The notes: a model not told the origin generated them from the letters alone. 39,159 nt of DNA from Nitrosomonas sp. Nm132 (GCF_900100485.1 NZ_FNDH01000024.1:1-39159), one strand, 5' to 3'. Positions 18,314 through 28,293 are shown, counted from the first letter of the stretch. Program-made: numbers and translations.

Positions 18314-18653
18314 GCTGTTAAGGGTAATCACCGCTGCGTTGGAAGATTTAAAGGCGCAAGATATTCTGGTACTGGAAGCAGGGAAAATCACATCATTATT
18401 TGATTACATGATTATTGCCAGCGCAAACTCGACGCGTCAAACTAAAGCATTAGCTAATCATGTACAAGAAAAAGTAAAAGCTGCGGGAGGTAAGGTCTAT
18501 AGTATTGAAGGCGAGCAAACTGGGGAATGGTTATTGGTAGATTTGGGTGATGTCGTGGTGCATATTATGCAGCCTGCTATCCGTGAATACTATGATTTGG
18601 AATCGTTATGGGCAGAATCCAGTGCAGTTAAGGAAAAAAATTCCTTGATGTAA
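18300..18653 (+). CDS. rsfS: Ribosomal silencing factor RsfS
   Basis: RsfS binds ribosomal protein L14 and blocks subunit joining when nutrients are short. The 117-residue product starts MKTDELLRVITAALEDLKAQ at the ATG at 18300, preceded by CGAGGAAAA, and shows DYMIIASANSTRQTKALANH and GEWLLVDLGDVVVHIM, the defining blocks. A longer in-frame reading from 18270 would lie almost wholly inside nadD and lacks a ribosome binding site. Confidence 0.95.
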   Translation: MKTDELLRVITAALEDLKAQDILVLEAGKITSLFDYMIIASANSTRQTKALANHVQEKVKAAGGKVYSIEGEQTGEWLLVDLGDVVVHIMQPAIREYYDLESLWAESSAVKEKNSLM

Positions 18654-18670
18654 ATAGAGTGATCTGAATA

Positions 18671-19138
18671 ATGAAATTCCATATCCTAGCCGTGGGAAAT
18701 AAAATGCCAGATTGGATAGTCACTGGCTTTATGGAATATCACCAGCGCATGCCAAGAGAAATCCCGATCTATCTGATCGAAATTAAGCCAGAGAAACGAG
18801 GTACTAAGCAAACCGAGCAATTGTTATTTGCCGAGGGTGAGCGTATCCGAGCAGCATTACCGCCAAATTGCTACATTGTAGTTATGGATGAACAAGGTAA
18901 GCAATTCACCACAATTAAGTTGGCCGAAGCATTAGTTGACTGGATGAGAAATGGAAGGGATGTCGCATTTATTATTGGTAGTGCAGATGGGTTGCATCGT
19001 GATATCAAGAGTATGGCCAATGAGGTATTGGCACTTTCCAGACTAACGCTTCCTCATGGTTTAGCGCGCATATTATTGGCAGAACAACTGTATCGTGCCA
19101 TATCAATTATCAGGCAACATCCTTACCATCGTGTATAA
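18671..19138 (+). CDS. rlmH: 23S rRNA pseudouridine-1915 N3-methyltransferase RlmH
   Basis: This SPOUT-class methyltransferase acts on Psi1915 in helix 69 of 23S rRNA. The 155-residue sequence has the SAM-binding knot motif [33 protein letters not shown] and the C-terminal HPYHRV (usually HPYHRE or similar). It is 17 bases after rsfS and probably in the same transcript. A 105-base gap then separates it from maf. Confidence 0.95.
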   Translation: MKFHILAVGNKMPDWIVTGFMEYHQRMPREIPIYLIEIKPEKRGTKQTEQLLFAEGERIRAALPPNCYIVVMDEQGKQFTTIKLAEALVDWMRNGRDVAFIIGSADGLHRDIKSMANEVLALSRLTLPHGLARILLAEQLYRAISIIRQHPYHRV

Positions 19139-19243
19139 CTTGCGGTGGATTATTAATAGGTTATGGGGAATTTGCTGCCGAGAAAGAGGTTGTTGAAAAA
19201 TTTAAATTGAAATAAAACACTCATTTCACAGACTCAAAGCATT

Positions 19244-19867
19244 ATGACACTTGCCGAAAATTATATATATCTGGCCTCTCGTAGTTCCCGTAGAAGAGAA
19301 TTACTGAAACAAATTGGAGTAAAACATAGCGTACTTCTTATGCGAGAAACCGTATCTCGGCCTGTCGATATTGATGAAACACCCTTTCCGAGCGAATCTC
19401 CAGCTGATTATGTTTATCGTATTACTCATGCTAAGGCGGAGGCAGGGTGGATGCGTCTGATTCAGCGCAAATTGCCATTATTTCCTATTTTAGTTGCTGA
19501 TACGATCGTTGCATTGGATGGATGTATTTTCGGGAAGCCTAAGGATGCTGCTGAAGCCGAGAAAATGTTGTCGACCCTCTCAGGCAGAACACATCAGGTT
19601 CTAACTGGTATTGCTTTAAGCTCACAGGGTGATGTCAAGCATCGTTTGTCAATTACTACAGTGCGATTTCGTGATATTGGTAAACGTGAGATTCGGGCTT
19701 GTGTCGCCAGTGGCGAGGCCTTTGATAAAGCAGGTGCTTATGCAATTCAGGGTATGGCGGCAGCCTTTATTATCGAGATTTTTGGTAGTTATAGCGGGGT
19801 CGTGGGGTTACCCTTGTTTGAGACAACTCAATTACTAGAGGAGTCTGGAATAAAGGTATTTCCCTGA
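19244..19867 (+). CDS. Maf-family nucleoside triphosphate pyrophosphatase
   Basis: Maf proteins hydrolyse non-canonical or pyrimidine NTPs to monophosphates. The signature ASRSSRRRELLKQIGV is at residues 11-26, followed by the catalytic-base region VADTIVALDG and GKPKDAAEAEKMLSTLSGRT. GAYAIQGMAAAFI and GSYSGVVGLPL complete the fold. At 207 residues it is full length. Position before rng is typical of the dTTP/UTP-specific (YhdE) subgroup, but the subgroup is inferred from context. Confidence 0.93.
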   Translation: MTLAENYIYLASRSSRRRELLKQIGVKHSVLLMRETVSRPVDIDETPFPSESPADYVYRITHAKAEAGWMRLIQRKLPLFPILVADTIVALDGCIFGKPKDAAEAEKMLSTLSGRTHQVLTGIALSSQGDVKHRLSITTVRFRDIGKREIRACVASGEAFDKAGAYAIQGMAAAFIIEIFGSYSGVVGLPLFETTQLLEESGIKVFP

Positions 19868-19901
19868 GAGTCAGGAAAAGAAATTGTACTATACTCCCTA
19901 A

Positions 19902-21356
19902 ATGAGTAAAGAGATTCTTATCAATGTTACACCACAGGAAACACGTGTTGCTGTCATAGAGCAAGGTGTTGTGCAGGAATTACATATAGAGCGAGCGAGC
20001 AGCCGGGGCATCGTTGGTAATATTTATAATGGCCGGGTTAGCCGAGTACTACCAGGTATGCAATCCGCTTTTATAGACATCGGTATGGAACGGGCAGCAT
20101 TTCTCCATGTGGGAGATATCAAGGAATTGAGCTCAAATGGTGAACAAGGCCGGCCTATTGAAAGATTATTGCACGAGGGAAGTAATATACTCGTTCAAGT
20201 GATTAAAGACGCAATTGGAACAAAGGGAGCAAGGCTTTCCACTCAAATCAGTATTGCTGGGCGAATGCTTGTCTATTTGCCACAGGAATCCCATATTGGT
20301 GTTTCCCAACGTATTGAAGATAATTTTGAACGTGAATTATTGCGTGAAAAATTACAACACATTCTTCCCGCTGATGCAAAAGGAGGTTACATCATACGGA
20401 CGATGGCCGAAACGGCAAGCGAATTAGATCTGTACGCAGACATAGAGTATCTGCATAAGCTTTGGCATGATATTCAGAATAAATCATTAACGGTTAATTT
20501 TCCTGTTTTACTTTATCAGGATTTAGATCTGAGCCATCGGGTATTGCGTGATTTTGTCGATGATGATACTCATCGTATCCAGGTAGATTCACGAGAAACT
20601 TTTCTGAAAATGATTGCCTTTGCTCAAAACTATATGGGCAATGTTGCAGGGAGAATCGATCATTATACTGGGAAGCGTCCATTATTCGATTTATATAGCG
20701 TCGAAGAAGAAATTGAGCGATCACTTGCGCGGCGGGTTGATCTGAAATCAGGCGGTTATGTCATTATTGATCAGACCGAGGCGCTAACTACCATGGATGT
20801 TAATACAGGCGGATTTATTGGGGTACGTAATTTTGATGACACTATATTTAAAACCAATTTAGAAGCAGCACAGGTCATAGCGCGGCAACTCCGCTTACGA
20901 AATTTGGGTGGCATTATCATCATCGATTTTATCGATATGGAGAATGAAGAGCATAGAAATGCTGTATTAGCAGAACTCAACAAGACTTTGATGAAGGATA
21001 GAACGCGTATGGCTGTCAATGGATTTTCTGCTTTAGGATTAGTAGAAATGACACGAAAGCGGACACGTGAGAGCCTTGCTCACATCCTATGTGAACCCTG
21101 CCCAACTTGTCAGGGGCGCGGACAAATCCGGACAGCGCAAACGGTTTGCTATGAAATCTTACGTGAATTGTTGCGAGAATCCCGACAATTTGATGCTAAT
21201 GAATTCCGCATTCTTGCTTCGCAGCAAGTGATCGATTTATTTCTAGATGAAGAATCGCAGAGTCTTGCACAGCTAGCTGATTTTATTGAAAAACCTATTA
21301 GCCTTCAGGTGGAAGTGTCTTATTCGCAAGAGCAGTATGATGTTATTTTGATATAA
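19902..21356 (+). CDS. rng: Ribonuclease G
   Basis: RNase G is the RNase E-family endonuclease that matures the 5' end of 16S rRNA and cuts some mRNAs. The 484-residue protein has an N-terminal S1 domain (GNIYNGRVSRVLPGMQSAFI with DIGMERAAFLHV), the catalytic metal-binding region TTMDVNTGGFIGVRN and IIIDFIDM, and the zinc-link Cys motif CEPCPTCQGRG. It lacks the long C-terminal scaffold of RNase E. It starts 34 bases after maf. MITE copy 2 begins 20 bases after its stop. Confidence 0.96.
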   Translation: MSKEILINVTPQETRVAVIEQGVVQELHIERASSRGIVGNIYNGRVSRVLPGMQSAFIDIGMERAAFLHVGDIKELSSNGEQGRPIERLLHEGSNILVQVIKDAIGTKGARLSTQISIAGRMLVYLPQESHIGVSQRIEDNFERELLREKLQHILPADAKGGYIIRTMAETASELDLYADIEYLHKLWHDIQNKSLTVNFPVLLYQDLDLSHRVLRDFVDDDTHRIQVDSRETFLKMIAFAQNYMGNVAGRIDHYTGKRPLFDLYSVEEEIERSLARRVDLKSGGYVIIDQTEALTTMDVNTGGFIGVRNFDDTIFKTNLEAAQVIARQLRLRNLGGIIIIDFIDMENEEHRNAVLAELNKTLMKDRTRMAVNGFSALGLVEMTRKRTRESLAHILCEPCPTCQGRGQIRTAQTVCYEILRELLRESRQFDANEFRILASQQVIDLFLDEESQSLAQLADFIEKPISLQVEVSYSQEQYDVILI

Positions 21357-21376
21357 AGCTAGAAACAAGTGTTAGA

Positions 21377-21538
21377 CCCGAATATTTCATAAATTGGCAT
21401 GTGCCCTCACTTGTCTTTTGATTAATAAGAAAGATTTTGCTCAGTCGGGTGTATGAGTCACTACACCACTCCTTCTCAAAACTTCCCTATTAATCAAAAT
21501 CCTGCGTGATCATCACGCGAATTTATGAAATATTCGGG
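21377..21538. repeat. MITE-like element, copy 2 (inverted relative to copy 1)
   Basis: This 162-bp element has clean terminal repeats, CCCGAATATTTCATAAATT at one end and its exact complement at the other, and is flanked by TTAGA on both sides, a likely target duplication. Its reverse complement matches the element at 7543-7705 with roughly ten differences. It carries no coding sequence. Its terminal repeats are better preserved than those of copy 1. Confidence 0.88.
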
Positions 21539-21540
21539 TT

Positions 21541-21640
21541 AGATGATTGTCGGTAGTTTCCATCACAGGCCACTACCGAGCAAAGGACAAGAAGTATATA
21601 ACTCAAAGAGGTAATCCCCCGGCTTTGCCGGGGGGTTGAC
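21541..21640. mobile_element. Possible right-end remnant of an IS200/IS605-type element
   Basis: A perfect hairpin CCCCCGGC-TTT-GCCGGGGG (21616-21634) resembles the right-end hairpin of the decayed element at 8380-8398 in loop and spacing. A further ACAGGCCA string upstream (about 21565) is shared with 8297. No transposase remains. It may also serve as a bidirectional transcription stop between rng and the convergent desaturase, although there is no T-run. Confidence 0.4.
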
Positions 21641-21670
21641 TTCAGAGTCTCTGCCTGGTTTATAACCTAA

Positions 21671-22855
21671 TTATGCATAGCAGCGTAGCTGACGTGAGAA
21701 TTTCTCCAGTACTTCGATCCCACTTTCTTCTGCGCGATGGCACCAATCTTCAAGCTGCTTGACGAGTTCATCTTTGGAAGCAGTAGAACGTTGCCATATT
21801 GCAGCAAGTTCTTCACGCATCGTGTAGACTGTATCAAGATTTTTGGTTTTACTTAAAACCAGATTCAGTTTGATGCGTTCATCTTCTTGCAAGGTTTTGG
21901 CATCTGCCAGTATCCACCGTTTCAATGTGTTGCCATCTATTCCATAATGGGTAGCGGCTTCCCGTAAATGTTCCACTTCCTTCTTGAGTATTGCTTTGAG
22001 AGACTGCGAGTATTTTGCCAGCACTTCATAACGATGAGCAATAACTGCCTGCAGAGTATCGAAGTCACATTCAGTTTTGGTTTTGTTGATGTTAAGTTTG
22101 GGTGCGGTTTTCTTGACAGTTGCCAATCCCATCATTTCCAGAATGCGTATGTACATCCAGCCAATATCGAATTCGAACCATTTATTGGATAATCTGGCTG
22201 AAGTAGGGTAGGCGTGGTGGTTGTTGTGTAATTCTTCGCCTCCAACCAGGATGCCCCAAGGAACGATGTTACGACTGGCATCTTCTGCTTGAAAATTGCG
22301 ATATCCCCAGAAGTGCCCAATACCATTGATAACACCTGCAGCAAACACAGGTGTCCAGAGCATTTGAATTGCCCATATGGTAATTCCAATAGGACCAAAC
22401 AGAATGAAATGAATGATCAGTAATAGCCCAATGCCGGATGCGCTATATTTTGTGTAAACATTACGTTCTATCCAGTCATCTGGTGTACCGTGCCCATACC
22501 TTTCCATGGTTTCTTTGTTTTTTGCTTCTAACCGATAAAGTTCCGCTCCTTCAGTCAGTACTTTTTTAATACCAAAAATCTGAGGACTGTGTGGATCATC
22601 CAAAGTTTCACATTTTGCATGATGCTTGCGATGAATCGCAGTCCATTCTTTTGTAACCATACCGGTAGTCAACCATAGCCAGAAACGAAAGAAATGACTG
22701 GGGATAGGATGCAAATCCAATGCCCTGTGGGCCGAATGGCGATGCAAGTAAATTGTGATGCCGGCAATCGTGATATGGGTAATTACCAAAGTAACAATGA
22801 TATATCCCCACCATGGTAGATCAATTAATCCTGATAGTGCTGAAACTATGTCCAT
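21671..22855 (-). CDS. DesA-type fatty acid desaturase
   Basis: This integral membrane di-iron desaturase probably introduces a double bond into membrane acyl chains. The three histidine boxes are HRHSAH (38-43), HRKHH (75-79) and HNNHH in the third conserved region (EELHNNHHAYPTSAR). Hydrophobic segments lie at about 16-36, 56-66 and 135-165. After the desaturase domain, about 120 residues (from about 275) form a charged helical extension ending in QLEDWCHRAEESGIEVLEKF, also present in the Pseudomonas DesA type as I recall it. AAAGGAGG lies 12 bases before the ATG. It is convergent to rng. Confidence 0.9.
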   Translation of the reverse strand: MDIVSALSGLIDLPWWGYIIVTLVITHITIAGITIYLHRHSAHRALDLHPIPSHFFRFWLWLTTGMVTKEWTAIHRKHHAKCETLDDPHSPQIFGIKKVLTEGAELYRLEAKNKETMERYGHGTPDDWIERNVYTKYSASGIGLLLIIHFILFGPIGITIWAIQMLWTPVFAAGVINGIGHFWGYRNFQAEDASRNIVPWGILVGGEELHNNHHAYPTSARLSNKWFEFDIGWMYIRILEMMGLATVKKTAPKLNINKTKTECDFDTLQAVIAHRYEVLAKYSQSLKAILKKEVEHLREAATHYGIDGNTLKRWILADAKTLQEDERIKLNLVLSKTKNLDTVYTMREELAAIWQRSTASKDELVKQLEDWCHRAEESGIEVLEKFSRQLRCYA

Positions 22856-22994
22856 ATTAGTTTTATTCCTCCTTTAAAATCTAGCTATGTCTAATGATGC
22901 AATCTAAAGAGATGTATAAGGTTAGTCAAGAAATTTCGTGACATTTTTATTATAGGAATTTTCCAATTTTTTACTGGTTACCCTAAGTAGTAAA

Positions 22995-23534
22995 TTATTC
23001 AAGAATACGCCACTTACCTGGATCAAGGTCAGTCAGTGTGTATTTGCCAATAGCAATTCGAATCAATCGCAGCGTAGGAAGCCCGATTGCTGCCGTCATA
23101 TGCCGTACCTGCCGATTTTTTCCTTCAGTAAGGGTAAGTTCTATCCAGGAGGTAGGAATATTTTTGCGAAAACGTATTGGTGGGGTTCGTGACCAAAGAT
23201 GAGTCGGTTCACCCATTAAACGAACTTTTGCAGGTTGGGTTTTATAATCCTTCAATATTATTCCCTCACATAGCTGCTGAAGATCTGATTGATTGGGTGT
23301 ACCTTCTACTTGCGCCCAATATACCTTGGGTTGCTTGAACCTTGGATTGCTGATTTTATGCTGTAGTTTTCCATCATCGGTGAGTAATACTAGCCCTTCG
23401 CTATCGATATCCAGTCTCCCGGCCGGGTAAAAATTAGGTATTGGAACAAAATCTTTTAATGATTGATATCCAATCTGGGGTGTAAACTGACAAATTACAC
23501 CATAAGGTTTATTGAAAAGAATCAAGCGTGCCAT
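22995..23534 (-). CDS. RluE-like 23S rRNA pseudouridine synthase (RsuA family)
   Basis: The protein has 179 residues. The RsuA-family catalytic motif is GRLDIDSEGLVLLTDDG (Asp within residues 40-44), preceded by ILFNKPYGVICQF and followed by KVYWAQVEG and EGKNRQVRHMTAAIGLPTLR. It has no N-terminal S4 domain, as in RluE, which modifies position 2457 of 23S rRNA; that target is inferred from length and layout. It starts at the ATG at 23532-23534 and is separated from sixA by 37 bases, so the two may be cotranscribed. Confidence 0.88.
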   Translation of the reverse strand: MARLILFNKPYGVICQFTPQIGYQSLKDFVPIPNFYPAGRLDIDSEGLVLLTDDGKLQHKISNPRFKQPKVYWAQVEGTPNQSDLQQLCEGIILKDYKTQPAKVRLMGEPTHLWSRTPPIRFRKNIPTSWIELTLTEGKNRQVRHMTAAIGLPTLRLIRIAIGKYTLTDLDPGKWRILE

Positions 23535-23571
23535 GGCTCAATTCAAGAAAAAGAATGTGTTTGCTTTATGT

Positions 23572-24024
23572 TTACACCATGTCCGGATTCATGACAGCGC
23601 GCAGGATAGTATTTTCAGTATCAGCGCTTTGCTTATAGCTAAACCACCAGATTGCTCCTTTTTTGATGCCAAAGCTGGCGCGGCTGTTGCAGATCAATGA
23701 AGCGGCAATATTCCCCAAAGTGGGCTGGTGACCTACAACAAGTACCGCGCCATCAGTGTAAGGCCAGTTAGTAGCAGTGAGAATCATATCAACGGTTGCA
23801 CTGGTTCCTACTTCCTGAATCGTTTCAAAATCATTGCTGAATGCCAGAGCAGTTTGCTGAGTACGCTTAGCAGGACTGACAATGATGCGTGCTTTCTTAG
23901 GTAATCTGGGTTTGAGCCATTGAGCCATATCATGAGCTTGCTTTAACCCTTTTTCAGTCAGTTTGCGTGCAGCATCGGGGAATCCATCCTCTGCTTCTGC
24001 ATGGCGCCATAATATAAGCTCCAA
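23572..24024 (-). CDS. sixA: Phosphohistidine phosphatase SixA
   Basis: This small histidine-phosphatase-fold enzyme has 150 residues. The phosphate-binding RHAEAED motif is at residues 7-13. VSPAKRTQQTA and VVGHQPTLGNIAASLI carry the second Arg and His of the active site. SixA dephosphorylates phosphohistidine on phosphotransfer proteins. The start appears to be a TTG at 24022-24024 behind a perfect AAAGGAG; there is no in-frame ATG upstream before a stop that fits the family. Confidence 0.88.
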   Translation of the reverse strand: MELILWRHAEAEDGFPDAARKLTEKGLKQAHDMAQWLKPRLPKKARIIVSPAKRTQQTALAFSNDFETIQEVGTSATVDMILTATNWPYTDGAVLVVGHQPTLGNIAASLICNSRASFGIKKGAIWWFSYKQSADTENTILRAVMNPDMV

Positions 24025-24068
24025 AATGTTCTCCTTTAAGATAGATAATGGTTATTATCGCTAATCAA

Positions 24069-25391
24069 TTAAATGATTTCCGCCCATAGATCATGCTCAT
24101 CAGAATGCGTAACATGTACTTTTACTACATCACCCTGACCTAATGATTGGCCGTTTTCCACATAGACTAGCCCATCGATTTCTGGTGCATCAGCATGACT
24201 GCGTGCAACTGCGCCTTGCTCATCGACCTCATCAACAAGCACTTGTAAAGTTTTACCCACTTTTTGTGCAAGGCGCTGAGCGCTGATTTCTTCCTGTAAC
24301 GCCATCAAGCGTGCTAAACGCGCTTGCTGTAATTCGGGATGAACGTGATGGGGTAAACTATTGGCAGCTGCACCTTCAACTGGTGAATACATGAACGCAC
24401 CGACGCGATCCAGTTGAGCGGTTTTAAGAAAATCTAGCAGCTCCTCGAATTCTGCTTCGGTTTCACCCGGGAAGCCAACAATAAACGTACTCCGCAGCGT
24501 GATATCAGGGCAGATGGCGCGCCATTGCTGTATGCGGGTAAGCACGTCTTCGCTATCAGCGGGGCGTTTCATCAATTTCAGAATGCGCGCATTCGCATGC
24601 TGGAAGGGAATATCCAGATAGGGAACAATCTTACCCTCTGCCATTAGCGGGATAAGCTCATCAACATGCGGATAGGGGTAGACATAATGCAAGCGCACCC
24701 ATACGCCCAATTCTCCCATTGCCTGCGCGAGTTCAGTAATGCGTGTTTTAACTGGCTTGCCCCCCCAGAAACCAGTCCGGTATTTCAGATCAACCCCATA
24801 GGCGCTCGTGTCCTGGGAAATGACTAGCAATTCTTTAACGCCAGCCTCGACCAGGCTTTGCGCCTCCTGCATGACATCCCCGACAGGTCGGCTGACGAGA
24901 TTGCCACGCATGCTGGGAATGATGCAAAAAGTGCACCGATGGTTACAGCCTTCAGAAATTTTTACATAGGCGTAATGATTGGGTGTCAGTCTTATGCCTT
25001 GAGGCGGCACCAGATCAACATAAGGGTCGTGCAGTTTGGGTAAATGCGTATGAATGGCTTCCATGACTTCATCGGTAGCTTGTGGGCCCGTGACCGACAG
25101 CACGTTGGGATGTGCCTGTTTCACGATATTTCCTTTTGCGCCAAGGCATCCGGTGACAATGACTTTGCCGTTTTCAGTGAGCGCTTCACCAATAGCATCA
25201 AGCGATTCGGCAATAGCGCTGTCGATAAAACCACAAGTGTTGACCACAACCAGATCTGAATCTTCGTAGTTGGGTGAAATAAGATAACCTTCCGCCCGCA
25301 GACGCGTCAGAATGCGCTCGGAATCAACGGTAGCCTTGGGGCAACCGAGTGAAACAAAGCCAACACGTGGGATTTTATTGCGCATATTCAT
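24069..25391 (-). CDS. rimO: Ribosomal protein S12 methylthiotransferase RimO
   Basis: RimO adds a methylthio group to Asp88 of ribosomal protein S12. The protein has 440 residues. The N-terminal UPF0004 domain has three cluster-binding Cys, in [22 protein letters not shown] and VTGCLGAKG. The radical SAM motif is CNHRCTFC (CxxxCxxC), within [20 protein letters not shown]-terminal TRAM domain covers about residues 370-440. The start is ATG at 25389-25391 or the second ATG two codons on. It is a single-gene unit, with a 273-base gap to greB that holds a G9 run at 25656-25664 and no evident gene. Confidence 0.96.
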   Translation of the reverse strand: MNMRNKIPRVGFVSLGCPKATVDSERILTRLRAEGYLISPNYEDSDLVVVNTCGFIDSAIAESLDAIGEALTENGKVIVTGCLGAKGNIVKQAHPNVLSVTGPQATDEVMEAIHTHLPKLHDPYVDLVPPQGIRLTPNHYAYVKISEGCNHRCTFCIIPSMRGNLVSRPVGDVMQEAQSLVEAGVKELLVISQDTSAYGVDLKYRTGFWGGKPVKTRITELAQAMGELGVWVRLHYVYPYPHVDELIPLMAEGKIVPYLDIPFQHANARILKLMKRPADSEDVLTRIQQWRAICPDITLRSTFIVGFPGETEAEFEELLDFLKTAQLDRVGAFMYSPVEGAAANSLPHHVHPELQQARLARLMALQEEISAQRLAQKVGKTLQVLVDEVDEQGAVARSHADAPEIDGLVYVENGQSLGQGDVVKVHVTHSDEHDLWAEII

Positions 25392-25664
25392 TCTTTTTTT
25401 ATTACTAAAGGTTCAGGAGTGATTAATTAAAGTTATTAAGGAAGCGAGATAATCAGGGGTAAATACTTACCTGCTATCTGCATCTTTCTGAGATTTGCTT
25501 ACTATTTTAAAACAAATTTGTCGTTAAATAAGCTGATTTCAATTGGCGGGTTCTTTTAAAAGATGATCAGTAGACGATATCTATATTCACAAGTTCCTTA
25601 ATAGTATGGCTATATCATCATTAATTGTTAGGAAGGTATGTCCAGTATATTTAGAGGGGGGGGG

Positions 25665-26258
25665 CTATTTTGAGGTAACTGGCTTAAAAGGCAGGATAGC
25701 AATCGGTTGATAGTCGACTGACAGGACATCGAGTTTCTCGATACCCGAAGGGGTGCGCAGGGTGACGCTGTCGCCTTCACGCGCAGAAATCAGCGCACGC
25801 GCTACTGGAGAGATCCAACTGATATAACCTCTCAAGGGGTCGATTTCATCGATTCCGACAATGGAAACAGTTTTTTCATGGCTGTTCTGATCAGCGTAGC
25901 AGACAGTAGCACCAAAAAAGATGCGTGAAGAATCTTCGCGTGGCGCGGTCGGGTCGACGATTTCGGCCATATCCAGCCGCTTGGATAGAAAACGCAGTCG
26001 TTTGTCTATCTCACGTAGCCGTTTCTTGCCGTAGAGGTAATCGCCATTTTCGGAGCGATCGCCATTGCCAGCAGCCCATGCAACCGTTGCGGTGACATCA
26101 GGCCGTTCCTTATTGAGCAACCATAGATATTCTTCTGTCAGGCGAGCATGGCCGCCTGGGGTAATATAGTTTTTGCTGCCCGTGGGTAGTGGTGAGACAG
26201 ATGCTTCTTCATCAATTTCGTCCGTTGTATCGGTTTCTTTTACAAACGCTTTGCTCAT
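25665..26258 (-). CDS. greB: Transcription elongation factor GreB
   Basis: Gre factors stimulate transcript cleavage by backtracked RNA polymerase. The 197-residue sequence has the N-terminal coiled coil (YITPGGHARLTEEYLWLLNK, then WAAGNGDRSENGDYLYGKKR with the acidic tip D and E residues) and a C-terminal FKBP-like domain (FFGATVCYAD ... ISPVARALISAREGD). The KKRLREIDKRLRFLSKRLD stretch and the GNGDRSENGDYLYGK tip match GreB rather than GreA. It carries an extra acidic N-terminal tail of about 30 residues. It is 25 bases downstream of hisD and could be read from the same transcript. Confidence 0.92.
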   Translation of the reverse strand: MSKAFVKETDTTDEIDEEASVSPLPTGSKNYITPGGHARLTEEYLWLLNKERPDVTATVAWAAGNGDRSENGDYLYGKKRLREIDKRLRFLSKRLDMAEIVDPTAPREDSSRIFFGATVCYADQNSHEKTVSIVGIDEIDPLRGYISWISPVARALISAREGDSVTLRTPSGIEKLDVLSVDYQPIAILPFKPVTSK

Positions 26259-26283
26259 GTATGTTCTGCCTTACTTCAAATGA

Positions 26284-27582
26284 CTATTTGTAGCGGAATT
26301 CAGCAGACATGGCATGGGCCTGCAGTCCTTCACCCCTGGCCAGGGTAGAGGCGATGGCGCCGAGGGTAGAGGCACCCTGCGGGGATACCTGGATCAGGCT
26401 GGTGCGTTTCTGAAAATCGTAAACGCCCAAGGGCGAAGAAAACCGTGCTGTACCAGAAGTCGGCAGTACGTGATTCGGTCCGGCGCAATAGTCTCCCAAT
26501 GCTTCACAAGTATGATACCCCATGAAAATTGCACCCGCATGTTTCAGCTTACCGATCCATTGCTCTGGCTGGTCCACCGATAATTCCAGATGTTCCGGGG
26601 CGATTCGGTTAGCGATTATGCATGCTTCCTCCAAATCGCGTACTTTAATCAAAGCGCCGCGTCCTTCTAGTGAAGCGCGGATAACTTCTTTTCGTGGCAT
26701 GATTTCAAGCTGTCGAGTAATGCTTGCAGCAACTGCATCAAGAAAGTCTTGATCCGGACAAAGCAAAATGGATTGCGCTTGTTCATCGTGCTCAGCTTGC
26801 GAAAATAGATCCATGGCGATCCAATCGGGATCAACCTTTCCATCACAAATCACCAGGATTTCTGAAGGACCCGCGACCATATCGATGCCAACCAGCCCGA
26901 AAACAAAGCGTTTGGCAGCTGCGACATAAGCATTCCCAGGTCCAACGATTTTATCGACTTTGGGTATGGTCACCGTGCCATACGCCAGTGCGCCAATTGC
27001 CTGAGCGCCGCCTATCGTAAAAACGCGGTCTACTCCGGAGATAGCCGCTGCTGCAAGCACCAAATCGTTTTTTTCACCACGAGGAGTCGGGACTACCATG
27101 ATCAGCTCGTTAACACCTGCTACTTTGGCCGGGATGGCATTCATCAGAACGGAGGACGGGTAGGAAGCTTTTCCACCAGGCACATACAATCCTACGCGAT
27201 CCAGCGCAGTGATTTTTTGCCCAAGTAATGTGCCATCCGGTTCGGTATATTGCCAGGATTGGGACAATTGTCTCTCATGGTATGCGCGTATCCGCCGTGC
27301 AGCTTGTTCTAACGCTTCTCTTTCGTTAGATGGCAGTTGTTGCAGCGATCGCTGCCAGTCACTTTTAGGTAATTCAATTTCTGCAATCGAAGAGACCTCT
27401 AAATGATCGAAGCGACGGGTATAGTCAAGCAATGCATCATCTCCACGTCTTTTGATATCGGCCAGAATGTGGATCACTGTCCCGTTAACGGTTTCATCCA
27501 GGGTGCTTTCGAAGGCCAATAAGGTGTTGAGTGCTTCATCAAAGCTGGGGTCGATGGAAGACAATCGGTTAAGCTTTATCAT
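26284..27582 (-). CDS. hisD: Histidinol dehydrogenase
   Basis: HisD performs the last two oxidations of histidine synthesis, histidinol to histidine with two NAD. The 432-residue sequence contains [59 protein letters not shown] and [14 protein letters not shown], all conserved. The region [22 protein letters not shown] carries catalytic and zinc ligands. It is full length. hisG ends 51 bases upstream, so hisG-hisD are paired as is common in Betaproteobacteria. Confidence 0.97.
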   Translation of the reverse strand: MIKLNRLSSIDPSFDEALNTLLAFESTLDETVNGTVIHILADIKRRGDDALLDYTRRFDHLEVSSIAEIELPKSDWQRSLQQLPSNEREALEQAARRIRAYHERQLSQSWQYTEPDGTLLGQKITALDRVGLYVPGGKASYPSSVLMNAIPAKVAGVNELIMVVPTPRGEKNDLVLAAAAISGVDRVFTIGGAQAIGALAYGTVTIPKVDKIVGPGNAYVAAAKRFVFGLVGIDMVAGPSEILVICDGKVDPDWIAMDLFSQAEHDEQAQSILLCPDQDFLDAVAASITRQLEIMPRKEVIRASLEGRGALIKVRDLEEACIIANRIAPEHLELSVDQPEQWIGKLKHAGAIFMGYHTCEALGDYCAGPNHVLPTSGTARFSSPLGVYDFQKRTSLIQVSPQGASTLGAIASTLARGEGLQAHAMSAEFRYK

Positions 27583-27633
27583 AGGGCTTGAATAATAGTT
27601 GCACAGTTTGAGTATAGTGATACTTGAACCTAT

Positions 27634-28281
27634 TTAATCTACTTTAATCGCAGATCGGAATGCTTCAAGGAGTGGCTGAATAGCCTCGCGTTTTAGTTTT
27701 AGTGCTGCTTGATTAATAATCAGTTGTGCTGAAATGGGCATGATTTCCTCAACAGCTTTCAAGTGATTGGCTTTCAGGGTATTACCGCTCGAAACGAGAT
27801 CGACAATCGCATCAGCCAGACTAACCAGCGGCGCAAGCTCCATTGAACCATACAATTTGATGAGATCGACATGCATCCCTTTCTCAGCAAAATGATCACG
27901 CGCAGTTTTTAAATATTTGGTGGCGACCCGTAGCCGGGCGCCTTGAAAAACAGCTGATTCGTAATCGAAATCCTTAGGTACAGCAACCATCATGCGGCAG
28001 CGGGCAATCTGCAAATCAAGCGGCTGATAAAGGCCCGCGCCGCCATACTCCAGCAAGACATCTTTACCAGCTACACCCAGATCGGCTGCGCCATACTGTA
28101 CGTAAGTCGGAACATCTGAGGCGCGCACCATGATGATACGCACCTGCGGGTTATTGGTTGCGATGATTAATTTACGTGAGGTTTCAGGATCATCCTGTGC
28201 GATGATCCCGGCTGCTTTCAGAAAAGGGACCGTATCCTCGAAAATACGACCCTTCGAAAGCGCAATGGTGATATGCGTCAT
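27634..28281 (-). CDS. hisG: ATP phosphoribosyltransferase, short form
   Basis: HisG condenses ATP and PRPP, the first step of histidine synthesis. At 215 residues it is the short form, lacking the C-terminal regulatory domain, and such enzymes need the HisZ partner, which is not in the window. The conserved blocks [30 protein letters not shown] [14 protein letters not shown], and [14 protein letters not shown] are present. It lies 12 bases after sodB and upstream of hisD. Confidence 0.95.
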   Translation of the reverse strand: MTHITIALSKGRIFEDTVPFLKAAGIIAQDDPETSRKLIIATNNPQVRIIMVRASDVPTYVQYGAADLGVAGKDVLLEYGGAGLYQPLDLQIARCRMMVAVPKDFDYESAVFQGARLRVATKYLKTARDHFAEKGMHVDLIKLYGSMELAPLVSLADAIVDLVSSGNTLKANHLKAVEEIMPISAQLIINQAALKLKREAIQPLLEAFRSAIKVD

Positions 28282-28293
28282 AAATCCGGCAAA

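Noticed and set aside
25392..25664. A gene or small RNA in the rimO-greB gap
   Set aside because: Only AT-rich DNA and a G9 run are visible; no frame, stem-loop with a T-run, or conserved motif was found.
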